Assembly: GCF_010183535.1 (NCBI RefSeq)
Contig: NC_071333.1
Location: 13,142,587 to 13,206,586, forward strand
Direction of reading: 5' to 3'
Length of the DNA stretch: 64,000 nt
From: Caenorhabditis remanei
Lineage: Eukaryota; Nematoda; Chromadorea; Rhabditida; Rhabditidae
A program made the translations under genes and the position numbers. Below, in pieces: positions 26,201 to 37,829 of the stretch. The notes below the pieces were generated by a model that was not told the origin of the DNA, made no database searches, and saw only the letters and a program-made list of their open reading frames with translations. Within the stretch, counting starts at the first letter, position 1. Each line of letters starts with the position of its first letter.

Positions 26201-27300
26201 CTGTTGAGCAAGCGACATCCAGCGCTTGATACACGTGACAAAAAAATGCACCGAGACCCCATTTAAAACTGTTCCACTCATAATATACACCAAATGACAT
26301 CACTCCAATTGCAACCTGAAATAAGAAAGGATTTGCGTGAGAAAATGAATGCGGGGAAACATATGTAATTTTCGAAACAATTTCCCACAGTTTGCATAGC
26401 TTAATCAGATTTTGGACTCGATCTTCAGTTTCAATGTTGTTGAGTAAGCGATCCCATGATTCAGCATGTTTTGGTGTCAACACTCAAATGAATTCATGTT
26501 CCAATCGAAATCCTGGTGTACCCGGACATCCCTCCAGAATTTTTAAACATCTTTCGCATATTTCACAAAAATGACGTCAGGCTACCAATTTTTTCAAATC
26601 TTGCTCTTTTTTAAGGAACCAAATCTTCTTCCATCTTCTTGCAGAAGATTTTTGGTGTTCGCATTATCTGAGCCGACGCATTGCATACCGATTCCCCAGG
26701 GTGCGATTCGCATGCTTGTATCGTTTGACATCATGGGTTTCTTGAATATGGAGCAAGTCAAAGTGCACTGCCCCCAAAAACAATTGAATGGGGGGGGGGG
26801 GGGAGCGACCGGCGGGCACAAGTAGGAAATAGTTGAGGAGACCAGGTACATAATGTTATGCTTGAAAATTTGAAAGGGCCGAAACAAGTCTCCCTTGGGA
26901 TACTGCAGAACCAAAGTATGGACCTGGCCTATGTCTGGGTGAAAAGAAGACGTGTTATTCTATTTTGTTGATCAGGATTTCAGTGGCTGTCTAGTCATTT
27001 GAAATCAGTTAAATTCACTCTAAAGACTATCTCAGAACGAATGTACCAGTTGGATTCATTTTTTTTCTGTCAAAAACTAGAAAGTCGACTCACCATAAAA
27101 TCTGAAACTGCTAAGCTCACGATGAGCATATTTGTGACGGTTTGTAACGATCGTTCTCGAAACACTGACATAATCACAAGTGCGTTGCCGAAAACTGCCA
27201 TAGTTGGAATGAGAGGCAGAAATACGCCAGCGGCCACTCGCCATAGCACAACCATCAGAGGTGACTCAATTCCTGGAACGTGGTGTTGTCCGGCCAACAT
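23296..27300 (-). CDS. dop-3: D2-like dopamine receptor DOP-3
   Basis: Twelve coding exons on the minus strand: 27094-27300, 26164-26315, 25970-26114, 25076-25240, 24927-25025, 24456-24627, 24316-24406, 24168-24257, 23785-24120, 23620-23738, 23449-23575 and 23296-23398, giving 601 residues in a continuous frame. It is a rhodopsin-class GPCR that couples dopamine to Gi/o signalling in neurons; in C. elegans it antagonises DOP-1 in motor neurons. Visible hallmarks are TM1 with GN and TM2 with LAVSD. TM3 has C95, the amine-binding Asp102 and DRY at 119-121. TM6 has FLFCWLP (about 528-534) and TM7 ends in NPLIY (574-578). The third intracellular loop is very long (about 205-515), Ser-rich and encoded by several small exons, as in the C. 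elegans protein. The receptor ends ten residues after a Cys that could be palmitoylated. Splicing variation in the loop is plausible but not shown here. Confidence 0.96.
26790..26803 (+). repeat. G14 homopolymer in dop-3 intron 1
   Basis: A run of 14 G on the plus strand (14 C in the dop-3 transcript), inside the first intron of dop-3. Such runs can form G-quadruplexes and are the substrates protected by DOG-1/FANCJ in C. elegans. Confidence 0.9.
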
Positions 27301-30300
27301 TTTTTTCTTGATTCAAACGGGAGATGAGGGGAGTGGAAGGAGAAGTTCCAGAGATAATAATATGAAGGGATTGGAGTGCGGGAAACGGGCAGCAGGAATA
27401 AGAATACGGAAGTATCGAGAAGCACTATGAACAAGTTGTTGCGAAAAATGGGCAGCTGATGTGTTTGGGGTGTCGGCACATGAAAACCAGTGAAAGGGTG
27501 CCCCACTTCGCTTTTTATAGACTTATTCGGGAAAAGAAGGAATATAGGAGGGGACAGAAGACGGGACGCTTCGGAAAGTGAGAGAAGACTCGGTTTCTTG
27601 TCAAAGTTTTCTGTTGGGACCTTGTCGGTTTTTCGTTACTTTTTTCACTTTCTTTTTTTCTCTTCTTGTCTTGAAATAACAGACAAAAAACCAAACAGAA
27701 AAAAGCAAGAAAGTACGAATTTTTCACTCAGACACCAGCCGCCACCACTGTCTTCATATGAAAAATGTCGGCGGATGGGTGAAAGGGGGTCGGCGGAGAG
27801 GGAGGAATGGCAAAAACAAACGTTTCTATGGGATATTTGGGAATGCTGCATGGGAATGGCAAAACAAAGTGTTTCACATAAAGAGTCATGTCATTTCCAA
27901 AAAAAACCACAATTTCCATCAGAAGGGACCCAGATACCCAAGAAGTCGGGACAGACACTTCTAAAAAGTGGCATCACTTTTTACCATTAAATTTTGCATG
28001 GCTCTACAATTTTGTGCATCGTTGAACAATCATCGCTCATCCCATTGTTGGTTTCCGAGTTATGCATCAAAAAGTTGTGCGTTGGCCTTAGTCTGGTCAT
28101 TTGAAATGTTATGTTTTCCCTGGGTTTCAACCTGGACCAGCTATATAGGAAAAACGTTTTTTTCTAGTAGTTGGTAGATTTGGTGGTTTTAGGAGCTACT
28201 GCGATTTTAATGACGATCAAACGTGGGTTGCGAAGGAAACAAAAAAGCGGCTTTTTTTTGTGAAAAAAAAGTTTCAGACAATAGAAAACGGCGGCTCAAA
28301 AGTGGTAGAAAGACAAAAGAGCCGGAATAGGAATAGGCGAACTTAATGTTGGTGGTGACACAAAAAAAATAGAAAAATAGACACGTCAATTGAAGGCGAC
28401 CGGGAGGGAAAGAGCCCGCGCAGCGCACAATCTGAGTAGGTGTGTTGTGAAATTGTCAAAGTATAATGGGAATAGAAAAATGGAAATAAAAAAGCAATAG
28501 TAAACGTAGTTTGACATCTACAAGAGAATTCCGACAAAACAAGTCTGAGTGCAAGAAGAACAATATTGTCAGACTGATGTGGGTGTGGTAAGTACAAACG
28601 GTGGATTATGGTAAAACCCGAATTTCCTGAGACTCCATTTTTTGTAAGAATTTATTGCCATCTACTTTTTCATTCTTGGAATTGTGTGGAGTGTTGTAGT
28701 ATCTAGACGGTGCTTATGGAGTAATGCACAAAAAAGGTTGTATGGTAATCCCGGCACAGGATCAACTAAATGGGGCGCTCACACCCGCGCCACACCAGTT
28801 CGTCTTTCAAGACAAAAAGTCAAACAAAAGCGAGAAGATTAGAAATTCACAGCCAACAAGACATGACTTTTTTTGACAAGTTAATGCAGAGGACAATGAG
28901 GAAGTGTAGCACTTGGCCAGGGTGAGTGGGGGTGGTGTCATTTGGGTCAGGTTTTGGACACGTAGCCATTCGATTCGGTCTCGAGGGAGTGATAATAAGG
29001 TTATTCGGGTGCGCTCTCGATGCCCCCACCTCAATCCCCCTCCTCTCCCACGATCACAATTGCACGTGTGAAAGTTTGTGTATCTCGAATTTCAGATAAT
29101 TCAGTTGTCACTCCGGAAAATTGACTCATTGGTATTTTCTGCAATTTTTTGATAGATGTGTGAATTCATTTTTCTTTTTCCTTTTCTTTTGCATGGGAAA
29201 CAGAAACAGAAAAATGTGAGTGAGCTGAAACAAACTGAATTCAAACTCATTTGATGATTTTGTCTGTAAGAAAATAAAAAATCATACGAGGAAGTGAGAC
29301 AGTAAACCACGAAACTCAAAACATAAACAAATTGAGTAAAATCAATTAAAGGTATAAACATGTTCTGAAGGTTTACGTATTCCGACGTCAAATCTAAATC
29401 TGGATTACTCAATTGAATAGTCAAACCGGAAATAAAATAAAGTTACCGGACAAAAAAGCGTTGTGCAAGTAGCATAATATAATAAAACAGGAAAACAGTA
29501 CTAGTGAGACAGGTCAGTAGAAACAAGATCAGGAAAAACTGTATCATATTCTAAGGCATGAAACTTATTGTTGAAAACTGTCAGAAGGCAGATGTCAGAA
29601 AACCTATCTGAATCTCAAAAACCAGATTCGGTATTCGGAGCAAAATGTGGTGCTGTATAAAAAATATATCTCTATTTGGTCGTCTGCCAAATTTATCTCA
29701 TTGATATTCATAACACAATGTGCATGTTATTGAGAATGCAGATATATACCCGGACACTTATGACCAACTGCGAGGGCTTTCTGATCTCGACTGCTAATTT
29801 TGTTCTCGTTTTTAGGTTTATGATCGTTAGACGACTTTTGTACTTTTATACAGACATCTAGAAATTGGATTATAGTTTTTGATGGTAGGTGGGAATAAGA
29901 ACTGAAAACGTGAGGAACGCCATGACAGGGTGATAGAAAAAGGGATTGAGGAAGATTTCATCCGATCATGCCGGCTTAGCTTGCAAAGCGGATAATACCG
30001 TAGGATCAAGTAAGGATGAGCAGACTGAGCAAACAGAAGTGGGAAAAAGGAATAAAACGAAGGAAAAGAAGAAAAAACTGAAAAGAAAAGTAATAATTTG
30101 GAGAATTAAATGTTGCCAGATCTAGATAAACACAACCAACACATTCACGAAAGAATGAAGAGCCCACTGCTGGAAAGAAGTATGTGAAAGAAAATGAATG
30201 TTTTAATATCTCGACTATGTATGTGTGTATGGGGTGTGTGCCTGTCTGTTTTTTTTATGGAAAAGGGAATGGGGATCTTGAGAATTGGGGAAGAAAGGGG

Positions 30301-31446
30301 AGAGGAAAAGAAACCTCCGCCTTCCATTGGTGTGCTTCTCCTTAAGGCGGCGTACGCTTCATGAAAATGGAGGACAGGGTCGACGGCGGCGACAGAAGAA
30401 GGAGATGGCAGGGCGGGCGCCTCCAAATAGGGACGACGATTGAATGTGGAAAAACACTGATTTCGTCGTGTGGAGGAGACGGACTCAACAAAGTAACACG
30501 AATCGGTCCTTGCCGACAAGAGGGGAAGACAAGGAAAAGGGCCCCCAAGTAACAATTTAGATTCAACCGGAAGAAGCGAAAGAAATTGAGAGGTTGGGGT
30601 GGAGATTGGCGTCAAGGTTTTGGGTTTTAGGTTTGAGGCACTAGGTAGTAGATACTAGGTAGTGGGTTTCGAGCAGGAGCCATTCCTCCAAAACTCTGAC
30701 TCAAACTGCCTATTTGGGAAGTACTTTCGGGTCTGGTCATCTAATTATTTTTTCTTCGTTTCGAACTGAACTCATTTTTCTACTGTGTTCTGCTGTTTTC
30801 TATTTTCCGTGCAGAGAAAAATGTTGCTTTTCAAAATGAGTTCAGAGACTAGGACCTATAGATAAACTGTCCAAAAGGTGTTCCAGTCTTCAACACTGTT
30901 ATTTTCCCATAAGTTCCAACCAAACTACTAAATCCGAAATAGGATCTACATAATAAAGTGAGCAAAAAAAACTCGATCCGGAATAGATACAACATAGGAC
31001 CTAAGCTAACCTACTCGGGGTCGATTACACTTCTGCAGGACACATTTATCAAAAATTCCAAATGCAAACACTAATTTGTGGGCCTACGCACCCCCCTCCC
31101 TGGCGCCTTTCTTTTCAGGTCAATTTTCCTGTTCTTGTTTCCGGTAGCTTGACCAGATACATAGAAGGTCGTGAAGGGTGATGCTTGTCGACCTCCGATT
31201 GGTTTTTATAGACCACAAATCAAGGTGTTGAGACACTCGTGGTAGGGAAGGGTAACACACAATACACATACACAGACACTTATTTCTCTCCCACTCCCGC
31301 GTCATTCATCAATGAACGGCTCCCGGGAGCAAGACGGGAGAGAAGGAGAAGCATGGGAAACAAAAGTAACAGAACAAGCAGATCATAGCAATTGGTAAAA
31401 AATGAGATGTGTGGAAGAAGTTGAAAAAACAGAGATATAAAACTGG

Positions 31447-31478
31447 AGAGCGAGAGAAGATAATTTTCGCTCTTTTTT
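31447..31478 (+). other. 7-bp hairpin followed by T run
   Basis: Inverted repeat AGAGCGA (31447-31453) / TCGCTCT (31467-31473), with a 13-base loop and T bases continuing to 31478. Both arms are perfect. The layout resembles the end of a small polymerase III transcript, but no A or B box was recognised upstream. Confidence 0.35.
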
Positions 31479-31506
31479 CTTGTCGTGCTCCGCCTATGAC
31501 ATACGA

Positions 31507-31521
31507 ACGGACTGCGTCCGT
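31507..31521. repeat. compact inverted repeat ACGGAC-TGC-GTCCGT
   Basis: Perfect 6-bp arms around a three-base loop, 28 bases after the preceding hairpin-plus-T-run. It is GC-rich against an AT-rich background. Function unknown. Confidence 0.4.
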
Positions 31522-34500
31522 CTTGTCAGGTTGCTATCAGTCCCGTGGGGAGTCATAAACCACAAGATAAATCTATGAAAGAACACTCCTCAACTGGTAG
31601 AGAGGGCTAAATTTAAGAAGATTGATGAAGCCCAGCGTGGCAGCACAAGGCGAAGGGCGCCGCGCGCTCAAAAAGTGATGGAAGCAAAAAAGACTGTACT
31701 TTTTTGCATAGCTCATTTATTACGCTCCGCCCTCGTGTTTCGGTTTTATGGGAGTGCAGTACATTAGAAAATTGGTGGAGAGGGAAGTGGGCACAAAAGG
31801 TTTATAGGATGTGCTTCGTTTGATTTTGTGGAAGATGACGTGCACCACTGGGATTTCAAGTTTCTGAGAGGCTTTAACAATTAGGGAGCTAGTTCGGTGA
31901 AAAAGACATGAAAACTAACGTCAATTAAAAATAAAAGATGAACTGTCTCAAATGAATCATATTTGTACTTTCTCTGTAAAATAATGTCAGGAAGCTCCCA
32001 CCACTAGAAATATGCTAAGTTTTTGTTCTATCTGATATACTTTTAAGTAGTTGTTCTTAACCACTCGACCCTCCTCTTGAGAAATTACGTCGACGGTTGG
32101 AACATTTCATTCATATGACACTTAAAGTAGGAGCATCCTTTAGTTAGAAAGTGTCTCGATTGTTTCGAGAGTTGAAAACATAATGAATGTCATATGCATA
32201 TGTGGATGCAGTTTGTGGAAAATAGTGATTTGTAGATAAATTGTACAATCCGATTTGAGACGAAAACTCAGGAAATGTATTTTTATGTGTTTTCTTCCAC
32301 CGATTTTCACTGTCTAAGCTGATCAAGATGGGATTGGATATTAGAAGTCTAGTCATCCAACGTTACACAATTTATTCTAATATGAGAGTTAGTCTTGATA
32401 AAATTGTTGAAAAACTGTTATTGCTCAAAACAAAACCTCCAAAAGAAAAAAGAACCATTTTGAATGGAAATGGAAGACGGAAATTATTTATCTGGAGATA
32501 GCTATTCAGTGTTATTCAATGAATGGAAAAGGGAACAGTGATAAGCAAAAGATAGAAAAAGAGGAGGTGTCTTGAAGGAAGAAAAGAATTAAAAGAAATG
32601 AACAAGCAAATATTGTGACGCTTCGTGTCGAGTAATTTATGTTCCACTAAACATGTGAGAATTGGAGAAATGGGATGGAGGAGGAAGCGGTGAAGAAACT
32701 AAAATCAAAAAGTGCGTTCACCAGGTGTCAGTTGTTGGATGATACATTTTAGTGACAATTTATCAAACACTTTGACGCCACAGAAAGACATTTTGAAATT
32801 TAGAGGCGGAGGTGGATATGACAGGAGTCGCCGCAGAGTTTTCTTTGACTTGAGCAAAACTTTTTTCTTAGTAGTTGCTTCCTTGTCTTTTTTTCAACTT
32901 TACAAAACCAACTGATAAGATGAACGTGATTCTCTTGTCACTTTCTTCGTCTTTCTTTATTATCTTTTTTCTTGTTTTTTGAAGGAAAGAATCTTGAAAA
33001 AAGAACTAGCTTTTGTGGGCTTCATGTCAGTTTTCCGAAAAAGGAAACAAGAAAATACATGTGCGTATGTGGTTGTGGTGGCTCCCGGCTGATTTAACCG
33101 AATTATAAAAGACACAAAATACAATAGAAACTATGATGCATGTGTCTCGGAAACTGGTGGTTTCTGTTAGATTCGGAAAATATTGGAAAAGGAATGGAAT
33201 GAAAACGCTGGGAAAAAACAGAAGAAGAAAAAATACGACATTTTTAGGTTGGTGGGCGGGAGTTATTAGTAGACTAACTATTTTAAGATTTCTTCCGGGA
33301 AGCATCTATTTTCCTTTTTCTAGAAAAAAAAACTATGATATAAAAAACTTATCCACCCCAGCTTAAACAAATAAAAAAAATGCTGGAACCGATTTGCCTA
33401 GCAAGAATTGCTGGAACCTGAATCGGAATGTCTGGAAATATTGAAAAGGCCAATTATGACTCAAGGAATTCAGCTCATGAGTGTCTAAGGCTTCTTCCCA
33501 AAAAATCTATGACTTCAATTGAACTAACTAATAACACGCATCATACCTTATTTCTATGAAAGAGACCTGATTGAAAAATAGTACTTCGGAAAAAATAGGC
33601 GAGCTGATAAAAGATCAAATTTAGAACGGGTCAGCCACTCGTTTTTTTTCAGTCAAGCAGAAACCACGCAAATGAACAATGAGCTTCAAGAATTGAAACC
33701 TTGGTGAAAAAGAGCGAAGCGCGACGAAACACTAAGCAATTAGAAGATACTATCTAGCTTCGAACAAAAAATTTCCGGGAGGGTCACCCGGAGGTTGAAA
33801 ATGATTAAACTAGACTTTTGAGGTTTCTAAGTTTCATTTATTATTTGAAACAATATGTTTCATTTTTTTCAAAATGATAGTCTTACTAGTACGATCACCT
33901 ATGCAAACATGTTCAGTGATCTGAAATGGCTACGTTTTTTTGCTTTTCAAAGAAAAGAAGCGATGAATGAATATCTGATGTCAGATAATTTATGAAAACG
34001 TGTTCACTGGGCATAGAACATCAAACTTGGGGATCAAGCTTTATCGAGAATACTCAATTCTGACTATCACAATGATCACTCCACAAATAAAATGTGTTTT
34101 GATTGTATGAAAAGCTATGAATTTGAAGAATTCGAGTAGTCTGGGTAAAACGATGTTCTAGAAATTTCGTCTGAATGTTGACAAACTTGCCCACTCTTTC
34201 AGTAACAAGATTGTAAGGTAAATAAAAGGAGGCTTTTCAGAAATGTATAAGAACCTGGAATACGGAGGGAAAGCAGACCAAATCCGATATAAGCGACTTC
34301 ACTTTCAATGTGACTCACAAAACCAACTAGGTGGCAAGAGGCGGGCCGAGATTTCAATTTTCGAAAAAAAAGTTCAGTGAGCTCTATTCTTCTCTCGAAA
34401 ACTGTCAAAATCATAAAGCTGTCCGACGCATTAGTCTGGTTTTCGAAGAACTGAAAGATTCGTAGATGAACCATTCTGATTCCCATTTTCTCCGCCCCAT

Positions 34501-36278
34501 TCAAAGACGTCGTTCGCTTTTTTCCAACAAAATTCTTCATTGAATAGACAGAAGGAGATGTGGGTCGGCATTGGGGGCACCGGCATCCGCATCATGTTCA
34601 AACAAAAAAAATCCAATGGAATTTATTTGTGCCTTCTTCGTTCTTTTTTTTTCTGCGCGTCGTCTTCTTCATGTTCTGGTAGTGGTAGTGCTCTGTGGAC
34701 CTTGATGGATTCCAACTCATAAACCAAAGTGAAAAGAAAATAGAATGAATGGGAAGTGGGAATGTGTGGAATCCATAAAAAAGAGCAAGCGAACGAACGA
34801 ATGAGCTGAATCCTTGTTTGATGATGAATTCATCTACTAGAAACGAAAAGAAAAGAGAAAAAAGAAAAGAGCGGTACAGAATTCTTTTTTGTTGTATAGA
34901 CTAGAGAAAGCCAACATAAATGAAAATAAATTAAATATTAAAGTCAGTAACATCCAAAGTATTTAATTTTTTTCTATTAAATCGTTGGAGAGTGATTCCA
35001 GGAAACATCTAAAAGTAGCTAAGCAAATGATTTTTTTTTCAGATGAACCCAGGGTCTCGCAGTTCATAGATTATTGAAATTGAAAGTGGACCTTTTTTGA
35101 GTTGTCACTTTTTTTGACGTGAGAAGAAGTGTTTTATGAACGTCTAGGTATACACCATCATGATGTCCAAATTTACTAGTTCTCACTACAACGACGAATG
35201 ATTCATTACAATTTTCAGAAATTTTTTGAATGAGCAGACATTATAAATCAGAAAACCGGAACATTTTCAGGTAGCGTGATGAATATGAACTTTGAAGAGA
35301 TAGTTTCAATTATTTGATTCTATCATTGAACCCAACTGATAGCCATCGAAAGTGCATTAAAAATTTTGGTAACTATGTATAAGGCTATTTTCTAGTAGAT
35401 TGAACACAGAAAAATGTGAGAAGGCTGAAGAACTAGAATACTATCGTTGCATTTCTAACAAGTGTTGGTCAACTAACCGGAGAACCGCCCTCTCTAAATA
35501 CAAACTTGATGTTTTTGATGGGTTTGGTAGAGTCTGAGTAAGGGGTATGACTCAAAAGGAATTTCGCAGACTGATTGTTAAACTTGGACCCGGTGCAGGA
35601 TGTCTCCAGCAGGAAATTAAACTTCTTGATGGCGTTAAGACTGAAACTGAAACTCACAACTTTCTATTTCATGTCCTTGTTTCTTTTTCTTTTTCTTTTT
35701 TCTTTCTTCGTTTCCAAACAGGAAACGTTGTACCTAAAATGAAACGAGGAGGCAATTATGTTTTTTCTTCCCGACTTTTTTGGAAATGCTGGGGGTGGGT
35801 GAACTAATGCGTAGGTTTTGGTGGCGCCGGGAAGAAAAACGATTAGGTGGGAAAATATGGGGTAGCCGGAAAAAAAAACGAAAAAAGCAAACTTGCCACG
35901 TCATATGTCACACTTTAGTGTCACCAAGTTGAAAGAAAAGTGGGGAGAAAGTGCCAGTCGTCTTGCTCGAATTCAAGCGCCCCATCTTACTTTTCCCCAT
36001 CCTGCATGCCCAATAAAATTAAACTTTAGACTTCTGTCTATCTCCCTATCCATTTCTTCTTCGTTTCCTATTTTTTCTATTGCTTTTCCTTCTTTTGCTT
36101 GAGAATCGGAAGAATCTATTCACAACAATCTACTATGTCTAGCAGTTTGAATCACTACCGCTTTTCATTGTTTCTCTTTTTTCTAAAAACGAGAAAAAAA
36201 GGAGACCATGAGCTAAATTAGTTTGAATAATGAAATTAGGATCTGTCGCAAAGAGATGCTGTGAATGAAACAAAATTT

Positions 36279-36293
36279 GGGGGGGGGGGGGGG
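36279..36293 (+). repeat. G15 homopolymer, intergenic
   Basis: A run of 15 G on the plus strand in the gene-free region between dop-3 and the downstream GPCR gene. It is the second of three long G/C runs in the window. Confidence 0.9.
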
Positions 36294-37829
36294 TGCGGTT
36301 AGTATGTGCACTATCACGCCTCCACATAGTGGACCAAAAGGGGATCTGATTCTTTTTGCGACAGGAACATTTGAGATAAAACAATTATAGCATAATAAAG
36401 ATTTGCAGGACTGAAAAGGATACCGCCTCTGCATCAGTGACGTAAAAAGATTTCTTTTTGGAAGGCTTCATACACGTTGGGCATGTTCTCCTAGTAAACT
36501 TAGATTTAATTTATTTGGGCCAGACAGAAAAAAATGGCAAAGTTAGTAGCAGGTATATAGCTAGAATGAATGACGGTTTCAGATTTTTTGCAAGAGGACA
36601 ATTACGTCTCCCTTTGAGCTACTACTGAGCCGCCTGACGATAGCAGCCATAAAATAAATCAAACGCCATAAGAAGTAATGAAATTTGTTTTCGTAACGTT
36701 CACCGCTGTTGGTTTCTTGACAAACTTCCAATTTTTTTTTGCAACGGATTCAGTATGGAGGGATTTTGACTAATACCCAAAACCCGGAGAACAGAGGATA
36801 ATATGACACCGAAACAAGTCAACAAATAATGATACTATGAAAGCAAAGGACGGGTCTGGCTTGGTTAAAGCACAGGTTGAGAATATATCAGAAAACAAGA
36901 AAAATAACATTCACGAAGGGAAATAAGAAGAAATACGATCTTTCAGAGCAAGAAGTGTTATGTCAAGCATCAGTGAGTATGAATCACAGCAATTTGATAT
37001 TCGTTAAGAAAATGTGTTATTGAAAAGAAACAACTGAAAACGCATACAAAAAACCAAAATCAAAATTTATAATAACGGGATAATTTAGTAATTAGTCACA
37101 ATTTCTATAGTTACCATTTAATGTTTATCTCAACAGCTAAAACTTCAGTTTTCAGATTTTTAAAAGTGTGGTCATAGTTTAGTTTAAAATTGTGTTGTTT
37201 TTGAACCTATTGACAAAAGCGGCATATATTTCAAGCAGCATTTTATTCATTCTGGAAGTAGACAATTAACATACAACTTTTTACTTCGACGGAGTTGCAA
37301 ACCAAAGAGACATAATTGTAAAGTAAAACTGGAGCAAAACACGACAGGAAAAGAAATCCGTCCGAGTTGGAATGAGATGTACTACTACGTGAGAAGTAAT
37401 AGTGTTTTGAACAAGTCATACTGTATCTTAAATAGAAAAAAATTGTGGAGAGGATTGTATGAAAAAGGCTTTTGAACGAGTCAGAACTACTCCCAAAAAT
37501 TATTTTTAGACAAGTATTTTCACTATAAACGAGAGACAGACATTTCGAGAAAAAAGGGTGTTTGGGAAAAAAGGGCAACCATCTGCAAACGAATGAGCTG
37601 CGGCAAAGAGCTAATAAACTTTTGGAGCATTGAGATGGGGTGGAAAAATGGGTTGAGATGGGAGGGAAAATGGAGAGACACATGGGAAGAACACTTTAGC
37701 ACAAATGAACTCTTTGGAAACTAACGTTGGTGAGATTTCAGTAAAAGAGAAGAGATTTGTAGATAAAAATGGGTTGGTATCGTTTGGTTGTAAACTAAAA
37801 CTAAACAGTATATTCAGGTTAGAACAATA

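Larger units (their letters stand above)
27301..37829. other. 10.5 kb gene-free region upstream of dop-3
   Basis: No supported gene. The longer frames here (for example a 166-codon frame at 27490-27990 on plus, a 156-codon frame at 30145-30615 on minus and a 146-codon frame at 37243-37683 on minus) translate into Ser/Phe/Leu- or Lys/Glu-rich low-complexity protein. That is expected from strand-biased purine or pyrimidine tracts. The region separates the dop-3 start (minus) from the 3' end of a GPCR gene (minus). It probably holds neuronal enhancers of dop-3, by inference from position. A G15 run and two compact hairpins are reported separately. Confidence 0.5.

Noticed and set aside
27490..27990. 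166-codon plus-strand frame upstream of dop-3
   Set aside because: Lys/Glu/Ser-rich low-complexity translation from purine-biased DNA, no domain, no splice partners, and overlapping minus frames of the same kind.
30145..30615. 156-codon minus-strand frame
   Set aside because: Pro/Ser/Leu-rich product of a polypyrimidine strand bias; no recognisable domain and no trans-splice site at the start.
37243..37683. 146-codon minus-strand frame with a true ATG, 147 bases past the receptor gene stop
   Set aside because: Ser/Phe/Cys-rich composition typical of a pyrimidine-rich strand; no signal or domain that I recognise. It would deserve a call only if conserved or transcribed.
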